DNA of 64,000 nucleotides. Source: Agapetus fuscipes. Lineage: Eukaryota > Arthropoda > Insecta > Trichoptera > Glossosomatidae. Under the pieces are notes generated by a model, which saw nothing but the letters and a program-made list of their open reading frames with translations, was not told the DNA's origin and did not search any database. Shown one piece after another: positions 1-10,836 of this stretch. The stretch is from assembly GCA_951799405.1 (NCBI GenBank), contig OX637353.1, positions 6,076,001-6,140,000 on the forward strand, written 5' to 3'. How positions within the stretch are numbered: position 1 is the first letter of the stretch; each line of letters opens with the position of its first letter. The position numbers and the translations under genes are program-made.

Positions 1-2390
1 ACTTCAAACTATATTAAAACAATGTTTATTTTAAGTAATAACAATACCTAAACCTAAATAAATAAATAATATACATTCTTACTATTATGAAGTATTTTTA
101 AGTACAATGAATCATTGTTATAGTACAAACATTAGTATTATAAAACTAAAAAAGTACTTAGCTATACACTATCCTAACTTAATCATGTTTATTTTATCCT
201 GTTTATATTTTAATACAATTTATGTACAGAATTATTCCTAGTCTGAAATAAAAAAAAAATGTTTCTATCTTAAAATACAGAGACTTGAGGCTTTATGAAA
301 ATTTCAATATTGTCACCTTAGCTTAGGGCTATTTTCATGCATTCATTTTCAGATATACCTACCTACATTAACCAACTCACTTTATGGATATAATGTACAA
401 ATAATATGTTCCTCTCAATGCCTCTTGATTAAAACAAAAAAATATAATGTTTTGCTTTATAATTTGGAAGCTTTCATACCTTGAAGTAAATAGCAAGTTT
501 AAGAATGTACTTTTTACATAGTACTCATATTTGTAACAAGCAACGGCTATAATAAAGAAAATTGGCTGCTCCTTTTGTGCTCGTTAATGTGCTTGCTTTG
601 ACTGTGTATATTAATTGATAGAACCTATGAGCTTCAATTTTATAATTCAAAAAAATTTACTTGATATTAGTTAGCTACACATTGAGTTTTCATTTTTTTT
701 TTCCGACGCAATCTTCACAATAAATTCATTGAGTGGTTTCTTCAGTGATTCACAATCAGCGATGCTTCAGTTGCCTTCACTGTAGTTCTGAAAAAATAAA
801 ATACACATTTAAAAAAAGTAGTTAATAAAATAAGAAATAAAAAAAACGTTGCATTTATGAAAGTAATAGTGGAAATGAATGCATATTTAAGGTGAATTTA
901 TTTAAGACAAGTATTTTTTTAAGATATGTTAATGTATCTGTGTAATCAAATTCTAATATCTTTACAGCAGGCAGTATTTAAAAACAAAATCTGCCTGTAT
1001 CAGTGCCAAAATCAGTATAGATTGAACGGTACCTATTCTGTAAAACAGGGAAGTATCCTTGTAATCCTTTAAAAGAACAATCATAGGGGTCGAGTATGAA
1101 TGCAGTAATAAAAGGGTGTATGTGCGATTGCTTATCCCTACACCTAAATGAGCTTGTATCTATCAAGTAGGTGAGTGTGGTGTGTATGCACACGCATACA
1201 CTCTCCTATTAATGCATTAGTACTTGGCCTATCTGAACTAGACATAATGGATGAAAGTCATAGACAAAAACAATAAATAATATGACTCATTTCTACATAA
1301 ATGTTTTATCATGTGAGCAATATATTGTGAGAATGAATGGATTGATGATTATGCATGCATTTGTGTGAGCTTATATGAGTGTATTATTTTTGATTGATAG
1401 ATGATAATTTCTTAAGCAACATGATAATACGTACCTACACCTAGAATATCTCTAAAGGTCATTTTATGCTATGTTTTAATGTGAATTGATTTTTATACGT
1501 GCAGTTATAATTGTTATTGAAGAAGTTAGTACAAACTGACATCCGTAGGTGTTCAAAATCATATTACAGATACTTCATTGCTTACATTTGATAGGTGCTT
1601 GCATTCATTATTTATTAATTTTACATAAGGCCTTCTGAGTTGCAATAGAAATGTTTGTGAATATTATCAATAAGAAAGAATGAGAATGTGTGACACTCGA
1701 GAAACAAACTTAGTGCATTTTTGTACTCCAATAAAAGGAAATGACAATTGGAAAAGGTGATGTTTTTATGAATGGAAAATTAAGTGCATTTTACAAAGCT
1801 GGTTCTTTTTGTAACTGAGCAGAGTTTTGAAATTTTGAACAATGAAGAAAAACTGAGTTCCAAATGTACAGTGGCTTCACACTTTATGTCTATACACTGA
1901 TGCAAGAATAATCAACAAGCGCTGTACACTGATACGAAGAAAGTCAATAAAAAAACAGAGTAATAATGGAATATAAAATGTTGTTGTGATCTCTTTTTGA
2001 TTTGCTTCTTCATTAATATAAATCATAGAAACTCAAACAATTACAGTTGGCGAACTGGATGTCAGTGACTGGGAACAGAAGGAGTTACAATCACATCCTC
2101 TGGAAGAACAAGGTTTGATTTAGGTTGTAGTGTCATCAAATAGAGGTACATTTATAATTTTTTCTTTGTTTGAAAAATAAGAAAAATACATTTTTTAAGG
2201 TGCTGTTTTTTAATTCACTGGAAGGAGCGATACACGAAGAATAAATATTGTTATTTTATTATTTTTCAATTTGTCAACGTATTAGTTAAATAGAACTAAA
2301 ACTACAAAAGGAAGTACCGTAACCTTTGGAAAGATAGAGGCTATTATGAAAGTGGACTAACTAGATAATAGATGATCTGTTCACTCAATC
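1..2390. other. 3' flank or 3' UTR side of the host gene; no firm gene
   Basis: AT-rich sequence downstream of the last firm minus-strand exon. Read on the minus strand it has several AATAAA-type signals (TTTATT on the plus strand, for example near 16-31 and 187) and two weak candidate terminal exons, at about 2033-2099 and 735-789. Each follows an AG acceptor and ends at a stop after 15-23 codons. No mobile element was recognised in it. Confidence 0.4.
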
Positions 2391-2741
2391 TTACGTTTGA
2401 CCAAATTTTATGCTCTTATGCTGTGGTATTATTTTGATTGTGGTGCTACGGTCGTTCATGAACACATTGGAGTGCTTGAGGATCCCATTCTGTGGGAGAC
2501 TGTCGGCTTTGGTCAGGGGTTTCCCATGAGTGTTTGCTGGTGTATTCAGGCTCTGTGGGGGCCCCACTGTGAGGGACTGTGTCTTGCCCAGGGGCACCTT
2601 GGGTATGCTGATGCTCGGGGCTTGGGGCATGATCACTGGCCCGTAGCGCTTGTGAAAGTTGGCATTTGCTTCGCCGTTGTTCGGAGCTCCAGAATCAAAT
2701 GGATTTTGTATGGTTGTGTCTTCTTTCATTTGATATTTATC
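2391..2741 (-). CDS. Harmonin-like scaffold, candidate C-terminal exon
   Basis: This 351-nt exon (116 codons plus stop) follows a TTGCAG acceptor and continues the reading phase of the upstream exon if that exon uses its GTACGT donor. It encodes a low-complexity tail rich in Pro, Ser, Asn and Lys, beginning DKYQMKEDTTIQNPF and ending SIKFGQT before TAA. No domain is seen. A good GTAAGA donor overlaps the stop (2389-2394), so a further exon is possible: splicing to 2099 would give a tail ending TVIV, which looks like a hydrophobic PDZ ligand. The tail composition matches the upstream exon, which supports one gene. Function of the tail is unknown. The Gypsy element lies in the intron just upstream. 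Confidence 0.6.
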   Translation of the reverse strand, partial: DKYQMKEDTTIQNPFDSGAPNNGEANANFHKRYGPVIMPQAPSISIPKVPLGKTQSLTVGPPQSLNTPANTHGKPLTKADSLPQNGILKHSNVFMNDRSTTIKIIPQHKSIKFGQT

Positions 2742-2961
2742 CTGCAATTTAATATTGTTTTGGTGGATTGAGGCAGTGTGTTTTTAATCAGTGTACATTA
2801 TCCAATCAGTCAAGTATTTTCATAGTCTGTAAGGCTTTTTTTTATATGGCTTCAATTAACAAATAGAAAAGGCAGGTTTATTACCATGGTAATATTTTTC
2901 ATTATTTCCACTGGTTTATGTTTTTAATTTCTGATTACCGCCTGAATAAAAAGTTTATATG

Positions 2962-3872
2962 TGTGGTGCATCAGTACAGAAGATGAAAGAAAACCAGATA
3001 TCTGAAATCAGATAAAAAGAAGATAATCCGAAAATTGTGCGTGCCCACCCCTAGTAGTGGGCCCGCGAGAACGAGCGGGAGTATAAAACGCGTACGCCGC
3101 GCTCCAAACAGCAGACACACTGAGACCACGGAACGAGCAACATCTTACCGCGCTCCCGCCAAAATTGCAAGCCGTCTCGCGTTCCCGCCGATTTCCAAGC
3201 AGAGACGCAAAACTACTTTGCACCGTCGCCTGGACGTCTCCGCAGACCACTACATCATCACCAGAGAAACTTCGAGACCACCGAGCGGACATCTACATCT
3301 CCCGCCAAAATCTCAAGACATCTCTCGCATTCCCGCCAATTTCCAAGCAGAGACGACATCTTACCTCGTGCCTTCGCCTGGACATCTCCAGCTTCATCAT
3401 ACCTTCACCTGGACATCTCCAGCTTCGCCACATCTTCACCTAGAAGATTCTCAAGACCTCGCCCGGAACAGACTTGAGGCAACCGTCTCCTACAGCACAC
3501 TGCTCACATCACAACACAAAAGGTCCTTCTTAGGGCCACTTTTAATTTTCCTCAAAAGTTTACAGTTTTTTCTCCTGCTCACAACAAAAGGTCCTTGTTA
3601 GGGCCAATCCGAATTTCCTCAAAAGTTTCAAGTTACTTCCTATTTGCCAACTTCCATATTTCCTGTCCTTCCCCCACTTCAAGCATCAAGCATCCTGCTC
3701 GCCTCACAAGCAAGGCGGATTAAGGAGGACTTCCGCCTGGACGCAGCTTGAAGACCGGAAGATTGCAACCAAGACAACATTTTGAATTACCTTTGATTGA
3801 ACAGTACTGACTGCATTAAAAATATACACTTTCAAATACGGGCTTTTATTCACACCACACACTCAACCTCCA
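2962..3872 (+). repeat. 5' LTR of the Gypsy element (copy 1)
   Basis: Starts TGTGGTGC and ends CTCCA. A TATAAA box lies at 3082-3087 in a GC-rich stretch and an ATTAAA poly(A) signal at 3815-3820. If transcription starts about 30 bp after TATA, U3 is only about 150 bp and R is about 730 bp, which is long. Two back-to-back near-copies of an AAAAGGTCCTT...CTCAAAAGTTT block occur at about 3519-3630. The 188-codon open frame inside starts upstream of TATA and is probably not translated. Confidence 0.92.
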
Positions 3873-3875
3873 AAG

Positions 3876-3895
3876 TGGTGACCCCGACGTGATTT
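3876..3895 (+). other. Primer binding site, tRNA-Trp type (copy 1)
   Basis: Twenty bases starting TGGTGACCCCG match the complement of the 3' end of animal tRNA-Trp, recalled as ending CGGGGTCACCA. The site begins three bases after the LTR. This copy shows no mismatch over 20 bases. Confidence 0.8.
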
Positions 3896-3970
3896 AAGAC
3901 AAAAAATTTGGTGACCCGTAATAATCAAGTACAGTAACATTTTTAAACATTTAATCAAAGTGCAAGAACA

Positions 3971-4276
3971 ATGGAAGCCGCCAAAGTGAGCATCAAGATG
4001 CCGCCATTCTGGCGTAAGAACGTCGGTCTGTGGATCGCGCAAGCTGAGACCCAATTTCAACATGCTGGAGTTACCGTGGACAGCACAAAATACTTCATAC
4101 TCGTCGGTGGCTTGGATCAAGACGCACTTGAATGTGTCGCCGATGTCATCATGGCGCCTCCGGCGGAGAAGATGTACGACACGCTGAAGAACGCTCTCAT
4201 CGACCGGTTCAAGGAATCTGAGGAAAAATCCCTAGCAAAGCTGTTACAAGAAAACCAGATATCTGAAATCAGATAA
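3971..4276 (+). pseudogene. Truncated gag start from the duplicated unit
   Basis: The first 92 codons are the same as the start of the complete gag at 5233. The frame then runs into the second LTR and stops after nine foreign residues (ENQISEIR and a junction Gln). It lacks the rest of capsid and the C-terminal zinc-binding motif, so it is a by-product of the duplication. Confidence 0.85.
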
Positions 4277-5133
4277 AAAGAAGATAATCCGAAAATTGTG
4301 CGTGCCCACCCCTAGTAGTGGGCCCGCGAGAACGAGCGGGAGTATAAAACGCGTACGCCGCGCTCCAAACAGCAGACACACTGAGACCACGGAACGAGCA
4401 ACATCTTACCGCGCTCCCGCCAAAATTGCAAGCCGTCTCGCGTTCCCGCCGATTTCCAAGCAGAGACGCAAAACTACTTTGCACCGTCGCCTGGACGTCT
4501 CCGCAGACCACTACATCATCACCAGAGAAACTTCGAGACCACCGAGCGGACATCTACATCTCCCGCCAAAATCTCAAGACATCTCTCGCATTCCCGCCAA
4601 TTTCCAAGCAGAGACGACATCTTACCTCGTGCCTTCGCCTGGACATCTCCAGCTTCATCATACCTTCACCTGGACATCTCCAGCTTCGCCACATCTTCAC
4701 CTAGAAGATTCTCAAGACCTCGCCCGGAACAGACTTGAGGCAACCGTCTCCTACAGCACACTGCTCACATCACAACACAAAAGGTCCTTCTTAGGGCCAC
4801 TTTTAATTTTCCTCAAAAGTTTACAGTTTTTTCTCCTGCTCACAACAAAAGGTCCTTGTTAGGGCCAATCCGAATTTCCTCAAAAGTTTCAAGTTACTTC
4901 CTATTTGCCAACTTCCATATTTCCTGTCCTTCCCCCACTTCAAGCATCAAGCATCCTGCTCGCCTCACAAGCAAGGCGGATTAAGGAGGACTTCCGCCTG
5001 GACGCAGCTTGAAGACCGGAAGATTGCAACCAAGACAACATTTTGAATTACCTTTGATTGAACAGTACTGACTGCATTAAAAATATACACTTTCAAATAC
5101 GGGCTTTTATTCACACCACACACTCAACCTCCA
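4249..5133 (+). repeat. Internal LTR, 5'-truncated by 26 bp (copy 2)
   Basis: Matches LTR copy 1 from base 27 to the end. It has lost the terminal TG and the first 26 bp, but keeps the TATA box (about 4343) and the ATTAAA signal (about 5076). Its TATA is the promoter nearest to complete gag-pol. Its poly(A) signal could also end transcripts that start in the outer LTR. Confidence 0.9.
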
Positions 5134-5136
5134 AAG

Positions 5137-5157
5137 TGGTGACGCCCGACGTGATTT
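5137..5157 (+). other. Primer binding site with a one-base insertion (copy 2)
   Basis: Same tRNA-Trp-type site as at 3876, but with one extra base after TGGTGAC (reading GACGCCCG instead of GACCCCG). A further G-to-A change lies just after the site. The bulge would weaken primer pairing. Confidence 0.75.
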
Positions 5158-5232
5158 AAAACAAAAAATTTGGTGACCCGTAATAATCAAGTACAGTAAC
5201 ATTTTTAAACATTTAATCAAAGTGCAAGAACA

Positions 5233-6021
5233 ATGGAAGCCGCCAAAGTGAGCATCAAGATGCCGCCATTCTGGCGTAAGAACGTCGGTCTGTGGATCGC
5301 GCAAGCTGAGACCCAATTTCAACATGCTGGAGTTACCGTGGACAGCACAAAATACTTCATACTCGTCGGTGGCTTGGATCAAGACGCACTTGAATGTGTC
5401 GCCGATGTCATCATGGCGCCTCCGGCGGAGAAGATGTACGACACGCTGAAGAACGCTCTCATCGACCGGTTCAAGGAATCTGAGGAAAAATCCCTAGCAA
5501 AGCTGTTACATGGACTCTCCTTGGGAGACAAGAAACCTTCAATGCTTCTCCTCCAAATGAAGCAGCTTGCAGGATACAAACTTCAAGACAGCCCAATTCT
5601 TCGCAGCCTGTGGTTCCAGCACCTGCCGCAACAAGCCCAGACGATTTTATCTGTGTCGCCTGACCAGCCACTGGACCAACAAGCCGCAATAGCTGACCGC
5701 ATTATAGAAGTCTGTCAGGGACCTTCTATCTACAGTATGACGCAGTTACCTGCACCAGCTTCAAGCCAAGACTCTCTACGCCCACTTGTTACACAGCTCA
5801 TCATGCAAGTAGGGGAGCTAACGAGGAAAATAGAACAGCTGGAAACAAAACTGCAGAGACAAGGCAGAAGTCACAGTCGCGGACGCTCCGGGAACCGTTT
5901 CTCATCAAGCTCATCAAGAACAGCTGACGGTCTTTGCTTCTACCATAGTAATTTCGGAAACAACGCCAGAAAATGTCAACAGCCATGCAAAATGGCGGAA
6001 AACTTCAAAGGCGCTCAGTAA
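5233..6021 (+). CDS. Gag polyprotein of the Ty3/Gypsy element
   Basis: 262 residues. The role is structural: it forms the particle that packages element RNA. The N-terminal 160 residues look like a Gypsy capsid (helical, with conserved Trp and [16 protein letters not shown] blocks). A Gln-rich helix lies at about 185-215, followed by an Arg/Ser-rich stretch. The C-terminus carries a zinc-knuckle-like CX2HX9CX3C motif at about 235-252, as in several arthropod Gypsy Gags. The ATG is the same one used in the truncated copy at 3971. The stop lies inside the start of pol, which is in the -1 frame with a 49-nt overlap. No break is seen. Confidence 0.88.
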   Translation: MEAAKVSIKMPPFWRKNVGLWIAQAETQFQHAGVTVDSTKYFILVGGLDQDALECVADVIMAPPAEKMYDTLKNALIDRFKESEEKSLAKLLHGLSLGDKKPSMLLLQMKQLAGYKLQDSPILRSLWFQHLPQQAQTILSVSPDQPLDQQAAIADRIIEVCQGPSIYSMTQLPAPASSQDSLRPLVTQLIMQVGELTRKIEQLETKLQRQGRSHSRGRSGNRFSSSSSRTADGLCFYHSNFGNNARKCQQPCKMAENFKGAQ

Positions 6022-9000
6022 TAGCAGCTTGCTCGACGCCGACACCAACACAAAGCTGCAGATTACATGTGTGGGACTCGCTGTCATCTCAAAAGTTTCT
6101 GATCGACACGGGCTCAGACATTTCCGCCATACCACCCCGCCGCTTCTCCAACAATGCAACCAACACCCAACAGACAGCATTTCCGGAAATCTACGCAGCA
6201 AATGGCACCAGGATTCGTACTTATGGTACACAAGACATCAAGATCAGTCTCGGACTTCGCCGTGAGTTTGAGTGGACTTTTATCATCGCGGATGTCGGAC
6301 AACCCATTATTGGAGCTGATCTTCTCCACCAGCACAACATATTAGTGGACCTACGTAGACAATGTCTTATCGATGGCACAACTCAGCTAATCTCAAGAGG
6401 ACACAGAGCACCAGGACCATCGGCCAAGCTATCGATGATAAACAATCTTGACCCATACCACAAGATCATCTCCATGTATCCCACATTGATTCACTGTCAA
6501 GCAAAGGAAGCACCACAAGCAACGAAACACACAGTGACACACATCATCGAAACCAAGGGACAACCTGTCACAGCCAAAGCACGAAGATTAGCACCTGGAC
6601 ATCTGGAAGCCGCCCAACAAGAATTTGCCAAGATGATGAAACTAGGGATATGCCGCCCATCCAAAAGCAATTGGTCCAGCCCGCTGCATATGGTGAAAAA
6701 ACCCAATGGAGGTTGGAGACCATGTGGAGACTACCGCGCCTTAAACGCCAAGACCACTCCGGACTGCTATCCCATACCGCACATCCACGACTTCGCACAC
6801 CGCCTGCATGATGCGAAGATATTCAGTACATTGGACCTAGAACGAGCGTACCATCAAATCCCGGTCAACCCTGAAGATGTGAACAAAACTGCCATCATTA
6901 CACCATTCGGATTGTTCGAGTTTACAGCCATGCAATTTGGTCTCTGTAACGCAGCTCAAACATTCCAGAGATTCATTCACGAAGTTACCAGAGACCTGGG
7001 ATTCTGTTTCACCTATCTGGATGACATTTTGATTGCGTCCAAGAACGAAGAACAACACACCGAACATTTGAAGACAATTTTCAAAAGGCTGTGCGAGTAT
7101 GGACTGGTTATCAACCCCGAAAAGTGCAACTTCGGAAAACGAGAAGTTAGCTTTCTGGGATACAAGGTTACCGCAGCTGGAACTTCGCCACTGCCTGAAA
7201 AGGTGCAGCAGATCCTCGAGTTCCCCATACCACAAGAAGTGAGAGCACTCCGAAGATTCCTTGGCATGGTCAATTTCTATCGAAGATTTTTACCACACGC
7301 AATTAATGCGCAACGTGTTCTATTTGAAGCTACATCAAACTACAAGAAAAATGACAAGAGACCCATCACATGGACGAGCGAGTTGGAAAACGCCTTTGAA
7401 AAGTGCAAGGCCGACTTGGCCCAAGCCACTATGCTAGCACACCCCAAACCTGACGCGGAGCTATCACTTGTGGTAGACGCATCAGAGTTCGCCATGGGGG
7501 CAGCCCTGCAGCAACTTCAAGAAGGATCATGGCAGCCACTTGCATTTTTTTCAAGAAAATTCAGCGACGCACAGAGAAGATACAGCACGTACGACCGAGA
7601 ACTGTCAGCTATATACGAAGCCACCAAGTATTTTCGGCAGTTAATAGAAGGACGCATTTTTCACATCCTCACCGATCATAAACCATTGACATTTGCGTTC
7701 AGAAACAAGAGGAACTGCTCTACACCGAGACAAGAACGGCAACTGGACTACATCTCACAGTTCACGACAGATGTGAGGTATATACCTGGACCGGACAATG
7801 TAGTAGCAGACGCCTTGTCAAGAGTAGAGGCCATAACAATACCTTCAACAATCAACTATGGAGACATCGCTAAAGCGCAATCAACCGACCAAGAGCTAGA
7901 AAAACTCAAGAAGGAATCATCTCTGAAATTGCAACTCCAAGAAATACCTGGTACAGCCCTTGCTCTCTGGACAGACACCTCAACGGGAACGTCGAGACCT
8001 TTTATACCCAAGGACATGAGACACGAGATAATCAGGATGTACCATGAAAATGCACACACCGGTACAAAAGCAACGTACAGGACTCTGAAAACGAGATTTG
8101 TATGGCCTGGACTACAACGTGATGTCACACAATACGTACGCACGTGCATCACGTGCCAGAAAACCAAGATCACACGGCACACAACAAGCCCGATACAAAG
8201 TCTCCCCACACCGGACTCAAGGTTCAGCTATATCCACATAGACCTTGTAGGACCACTGCCGTCATCACAGGAACACACATACATCCTAACAATGATTGAC
8301 AGATTCACCAGATGGCCTGAAGCGGTCCCACTGAAGGACATTACCGCTGAGACAGTCGCAAAAGCATTGTTGACAAATTGGATCGCCAGATTTGGCGTAC
8401 CGTCCCACATTGTAACTGACCAAGGACGCCAATTCGAGTCGCAGCTTTTCAGAGACGTCACACGCCTCATTGGAGCCAAACATATACACACCACCGCATA
8501 TCATCCGCAGTCAAATGGATTGATCGAGAGATGGCACCGCACCTTAAAAGCCGCCATACGCTCCCAAACAACGTCAAGATGGACTGAAGTCCTGCCAATG
8601 ATCCTCTTAGGACTGCGGAACGCAATCCGGGAAGACATTGCGTACTCACCAGCTCAACTCACCTACGGCACAACACTACGCATGCCAGGTGACTTCTTTG
8701 AGAACTCCACACCAACAGAACCTGATACCTTTGCAAATAAACTACAGCTAACCCTACAAAATATCAGACCGGTACCCACCTCAAACCACAAGAAGGAGCG
8801 ACCATTCGTGCACAAACACCTACAAGAGTGCACACATGTATTTGTGCGTGTTGACTCACACAAGACACCTCTACAAGCGCCATATGAAGGACCTTTCAAA
8901 ATCGTTCAGAAAAACGATAAATACTTCATGGTCGACTTCAGTGGGAAAACCAAAACAATCTCAATAGATCGTCTGAAGCCAGCATACATGCCAGATGAAA

Positions 9001-9164
9001 CATACACATCACACGGACCAGAACATTCACAACGGCCCGAAGCAGATGTACCAAACACAGCAACACCAAGGCCACTCAGCCCAGGACCTTCAAATCAACC
9101 CGAAGCAGAAAACACCAAAACAAGGTCAGGAAGACGAGTGACCATCCCCAAAAGATACTTGTAA
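5973..9164 (+). CDS. Pol polyprotein (protease, RT, RNase H, integrase)
   Basis: 1063 uninterrupted residues. The domain order is retropepsin (LIDTGSD, catalytic Asp near 45), reverse transcriptase (YLDD at 348-351, preceded by the [12 protein letters not shown] block), RNase H (VVDASEF near 501 and TDHKPL near 568), then integrase with an HHCC zinc finger (about 691-728) and a D,D-35-E-type core (IDLVGPL near 756, VTDQGRQF near 814, GLIERWH near 851). The C-terminus has the GPF...V integrase tail but no chromodomain. The integrase after RNase H puts it in Ty3/Gypsy. It lies in the -1 frame relative to gag and has no independent leader, so frameshifting is the likely route of expression. All catalytic residues looked for are present. 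Confidence 0.95.
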   Translation: MSTAMQNGGKLQRRSVIAACSTPTPTQSCRLHVWDSLSSQKFLIDTGSDISAIPPRRFSNNATNTQQTAFPEIYAANGTRIRTYGTQDIKISLGLRREFEWTFIIADVGQPIIGADLLHQHNILVDLRRQCLIDGTTQLISRGHRAPGPSAKLSMINNLDPYHKIISMYPTLIHCQAKEAPQATKHTVTHIIETKGQPVTAKARRLAPGHLEAAQQEFAKMMKLGICRPSKSNWSSPLHMVKKPNGGWRPCGDYRALNAKTTPDCYPIPHIHDFAHRLHDAKIFSTLDLERAYHQIPVNPEDVNKTAIITPFGLFEFTAMQFGLCNAAQTFQRFIHEVTRDLGFCFTYLDDILIASKNEEQHTEHLKTIFKRLCEYGLVINPEKCNFGKREVSFLGYKVTAAGTSPLPEKVQQILEFPIPQEVRALRRFLGMVNFYRRFLPHAINAQRVLFEATSNYKKNDKRPITWTSELENAFEKCKADLAQATMLAHPKPDAELSLVVDASEFAMGAALQQLQEGSWQPLAFFSRKFSDAQRRYSTYDRELSAIYEATKYFRQLIEGRIFHILTDHKPLTFAFRNKRNCSTPRQERQLDYISQFTTDVRYIPGPDNVVADALSRVEAITIPSTINYGDIAKAQSTDQELEKLKKESSLKLQLQEIPGTALALWTDTSTGTSRPFIPKDMRHEIIRMYHENAHTGTKATYRTLKTRFVWPGLQRDVTQYVRTCITCQKTKITRHTTSPIQSLPTPDSRFSYIHIDLVGPLPSSQEHTYILTMIDRFTRWPEAVPLKDITAETVAKALLTNWIARFGVPSHIVTDQGRQFESQLFRDVTRLIGAKHIHTTAYHPQSNGLIERWHRTLKAAIRSQTTSRWTEVLPMILLGLRNAIREDIAYSPAQLTYGTTLRMPGDFFENSTPTEPDTFANKLQLTLQNIRPVPTSNHKKERPFVHKHLQECTHVFVRVDSHKTPLQAPYEGPFKIVQKNDKYFMVDFSGKTKTISIDRLKPAYMPDETYTSHGPEHSQRPEADVPNTATPRPLSPGPSNQPEAENTKTRSGRRVTIPKRYL

Positions 9165-9907
9165 AAGTTTCTCACCAACCCCGCTGCAGCCGACTCCCCA
9201 ATTCCACCCAGCGCAATGAGGCACTGGAGGATTGGACGTCGTTCACCATAGCTGCCCAGCAACCACCTTGCTGCACTGCCGAACAACGGCACAGCAACCA
9301 CCATGCTGCACTGCCGAACAACGGCACAGCAACCCCTGCTGCACTGCCGAACAACGGCACAGCAACCACCTTGCTGCACTGCCGAACAACGGCACAGCAA
9401 CCACCATGCTGCACTGCCGAACAACGGCACAGCAACCCCTGCTGCACTGCCGGACAACGGCACAGCAACCGCCGAACTACGGCTCAAGCAAACACCGCTG
9501 CAACCAGCAGCAACTGCCGAACAACGGCACACCAACATCCTTCCTGCAACAAGCAGCAACAGCAATCTTTGCTACAACAAACAGCAACCGCTGAGCAACA
9601 AACAACCAACCCCGCTACAACAAGTAGTACAATTCCTCACCACAGGACAACAGCCTGGAAAAACCAGAGGAACTCCATAAATCTGGAGACAACCTGACGA
9701 CGCCTCAAGATCGTCATCAGGACCGCTGCAGCTGACTTCACAATCCTGCCTCCGCATCCGCCTAGGAGGATCGTAAGCACACACAGCTAACAGCGAACAC
9801 ACCAGATACAACGTAGAATCTCTTACCCTGCTACGACGAGTAGTACCTTCATCTTCTGCACAAAAACATCGCATCAATAACGCTCACTTCAAGACGTCAT
9901 TGACACT
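9165..9907 (+). repeat. Non-coding 3' region of the Gypsy element with GC-rich tandem repeats
   Basis: No env gene is present. From about 9257 to 9475 there are six units of 33-35 bp carrying CTGCACTGCCGAACAACGGC, arranged as a three-unit block of about 103 bp repeated twice, then degenerate units to about 9530. Open frames on either strand here are by-products of the repeat. Confidence 0.8.
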
Positions 9908-9919
9908 GGAGGGGGCCTC
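9908..9919 (+). other. Polypurine tract
   Basis: GGAGGGGG followed by CCTC lies directly before the 3' LTR, where the plus-strand primer of an LTR element is expected. Confidence 0.65.
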
Positions 9920-10830
9920 TGTGGTGCATCAGTACAGAAGATGAAAGAAAACCAGATATCTGAAATCAGATAAAAAGAAGATAATCCGAAAATTGTGCGT
10001 GCCCACCCCTAGTAGTGGGCCCGCGAGAACGAGCGGGAGTATAAAACGCGTACGCCGCGCTCCAAACAGCAGACACACTGAGACCACGGAACGAGCAACA
10101 TCTTACCGCGCTCCCGCCAAAATTGCAAGCCGTCTCGCGTTCCCGCCGATTTCCAAGCAGAGACGCAAAACTACTTTGCACCGTCGCCTGGACGTCTCCG
10201 CAGACCACTACATCATCACCAGAGAAACTTCGAGACCACCGAGCGGACATCTACATCTCCCGCCAAAATCTCAAGACATCTCTCGCATTCCCGCCAATTT
10301 CCAAGCAGAGACGACATCTTACCTCGTGCCTTCGCCTGGACATCTCCAGCTTCATCATACCTTCACCTGGACATCTCCAGCTTCGCCACATCTTCACCTA
10401 GAAGATTCTCAAGACCTCGCCCGGAACAGACTTGAGGCAACCGTCTCCTACAGCACACTGCTCACATCACAACACAAAAGGTCCTTCTTAGGGCCACTTT
10501 TAATTTTCCTCAAAAGTTTACAGTTTTTTCTCCTGCTCACAACAAAAGGTCCTTGTTAGGGCCAATCCGAATTTCCTCAAAAGTTTCAAGTTACTTCCTA
10601 TTTGCCAACTTCCATATTTCCTGTCCTTCCCCCACTTCAAGCATCAAGCATCCTGCTCGCCTCACAAGCAAGGCGGATTAAGGAGGACTTCCGCCTGGAC
10701 GCAGCTTGAAGACCGGAAGATTGCAACCAAGACAACATTTTGAATTACCTTTGATTGAACAGTACTGACTGCATTAAAAATATACACTTTCAAATACGGG
10801 CTTTTATTCACACCACACACTCAACCTCCA
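9920..10830 (+). repeat. 3' LTR of the Gypsy element (copy 3)
   Basis: 911 bp, same start (TGTGGTGC) and end (CTCCA) as copy 1, with identical long internal reading frames, so little time has passed since insertion. Confidence 0.92.
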
Positions 10831-10836
10831 AATATG

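Larger units (their letters stand above)
2988..5510 (+). repeat. 1261-bp tandem duplication of LTR, primer site and gag start
   Basis: Unit 1 is 2988-4248 and unit 2 is 4249-5510. Each unit runs from LTR base 27 to about codon 92 of gag. The copies are nearly identical: long open frames inside are identical at offset 1261, shifting to 1262 after a one-base insertion in the second primer site. The junction has only one or a few bases of shared sequence (TTACA/AGAAAACC), which fits template switching during reverse transcription or a simple tandem duplication. Confidence 0.9.
2962..10830 (+). mobile_element. Ty3/Gypsy LTR retrotransposon with three LTR copies
   Basis: Plus-strand element lying in a host intron, opposite to the gene. 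Layout: LTR (911 bp), tRNA-Trp-type primer site, first 92 codons of gag, a second LTR lacking its first 26 bp, a second primer site, complete gag, pol, a 3' region with tandem repeats, a purine tract and a third LTR of 911 bp. There is no env. Flanks show ATATG at 2957-2961 and 10832-10836, a likely 5-bp target duplication with one base of uncertainty at the LTR end. Long open frames in the LTRs are identical in all three copies and gag and pol are open, so the insertion is young and may be active. Confidence 0.93.

Noticed and set aside
2397..2771. Plus-strand 124-codon open frame
   Set aside because: It is the complement of the minus-strand exon at 2391-2741, which has a splice acceptor and fitting composition.
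3035..3601. 188-codon open frame in the LTR, identical in all three copies
   Set aside because: Its ATG is upstream of the TATA box and the sequence is LTR; identity reflects LTR identity, not coding constraint.
9095..9680. Overlapping open frames on both strands downstream of pol
   Set aside because: They are produced by the GC-rich tandem repeat; no domain and no conserved start.
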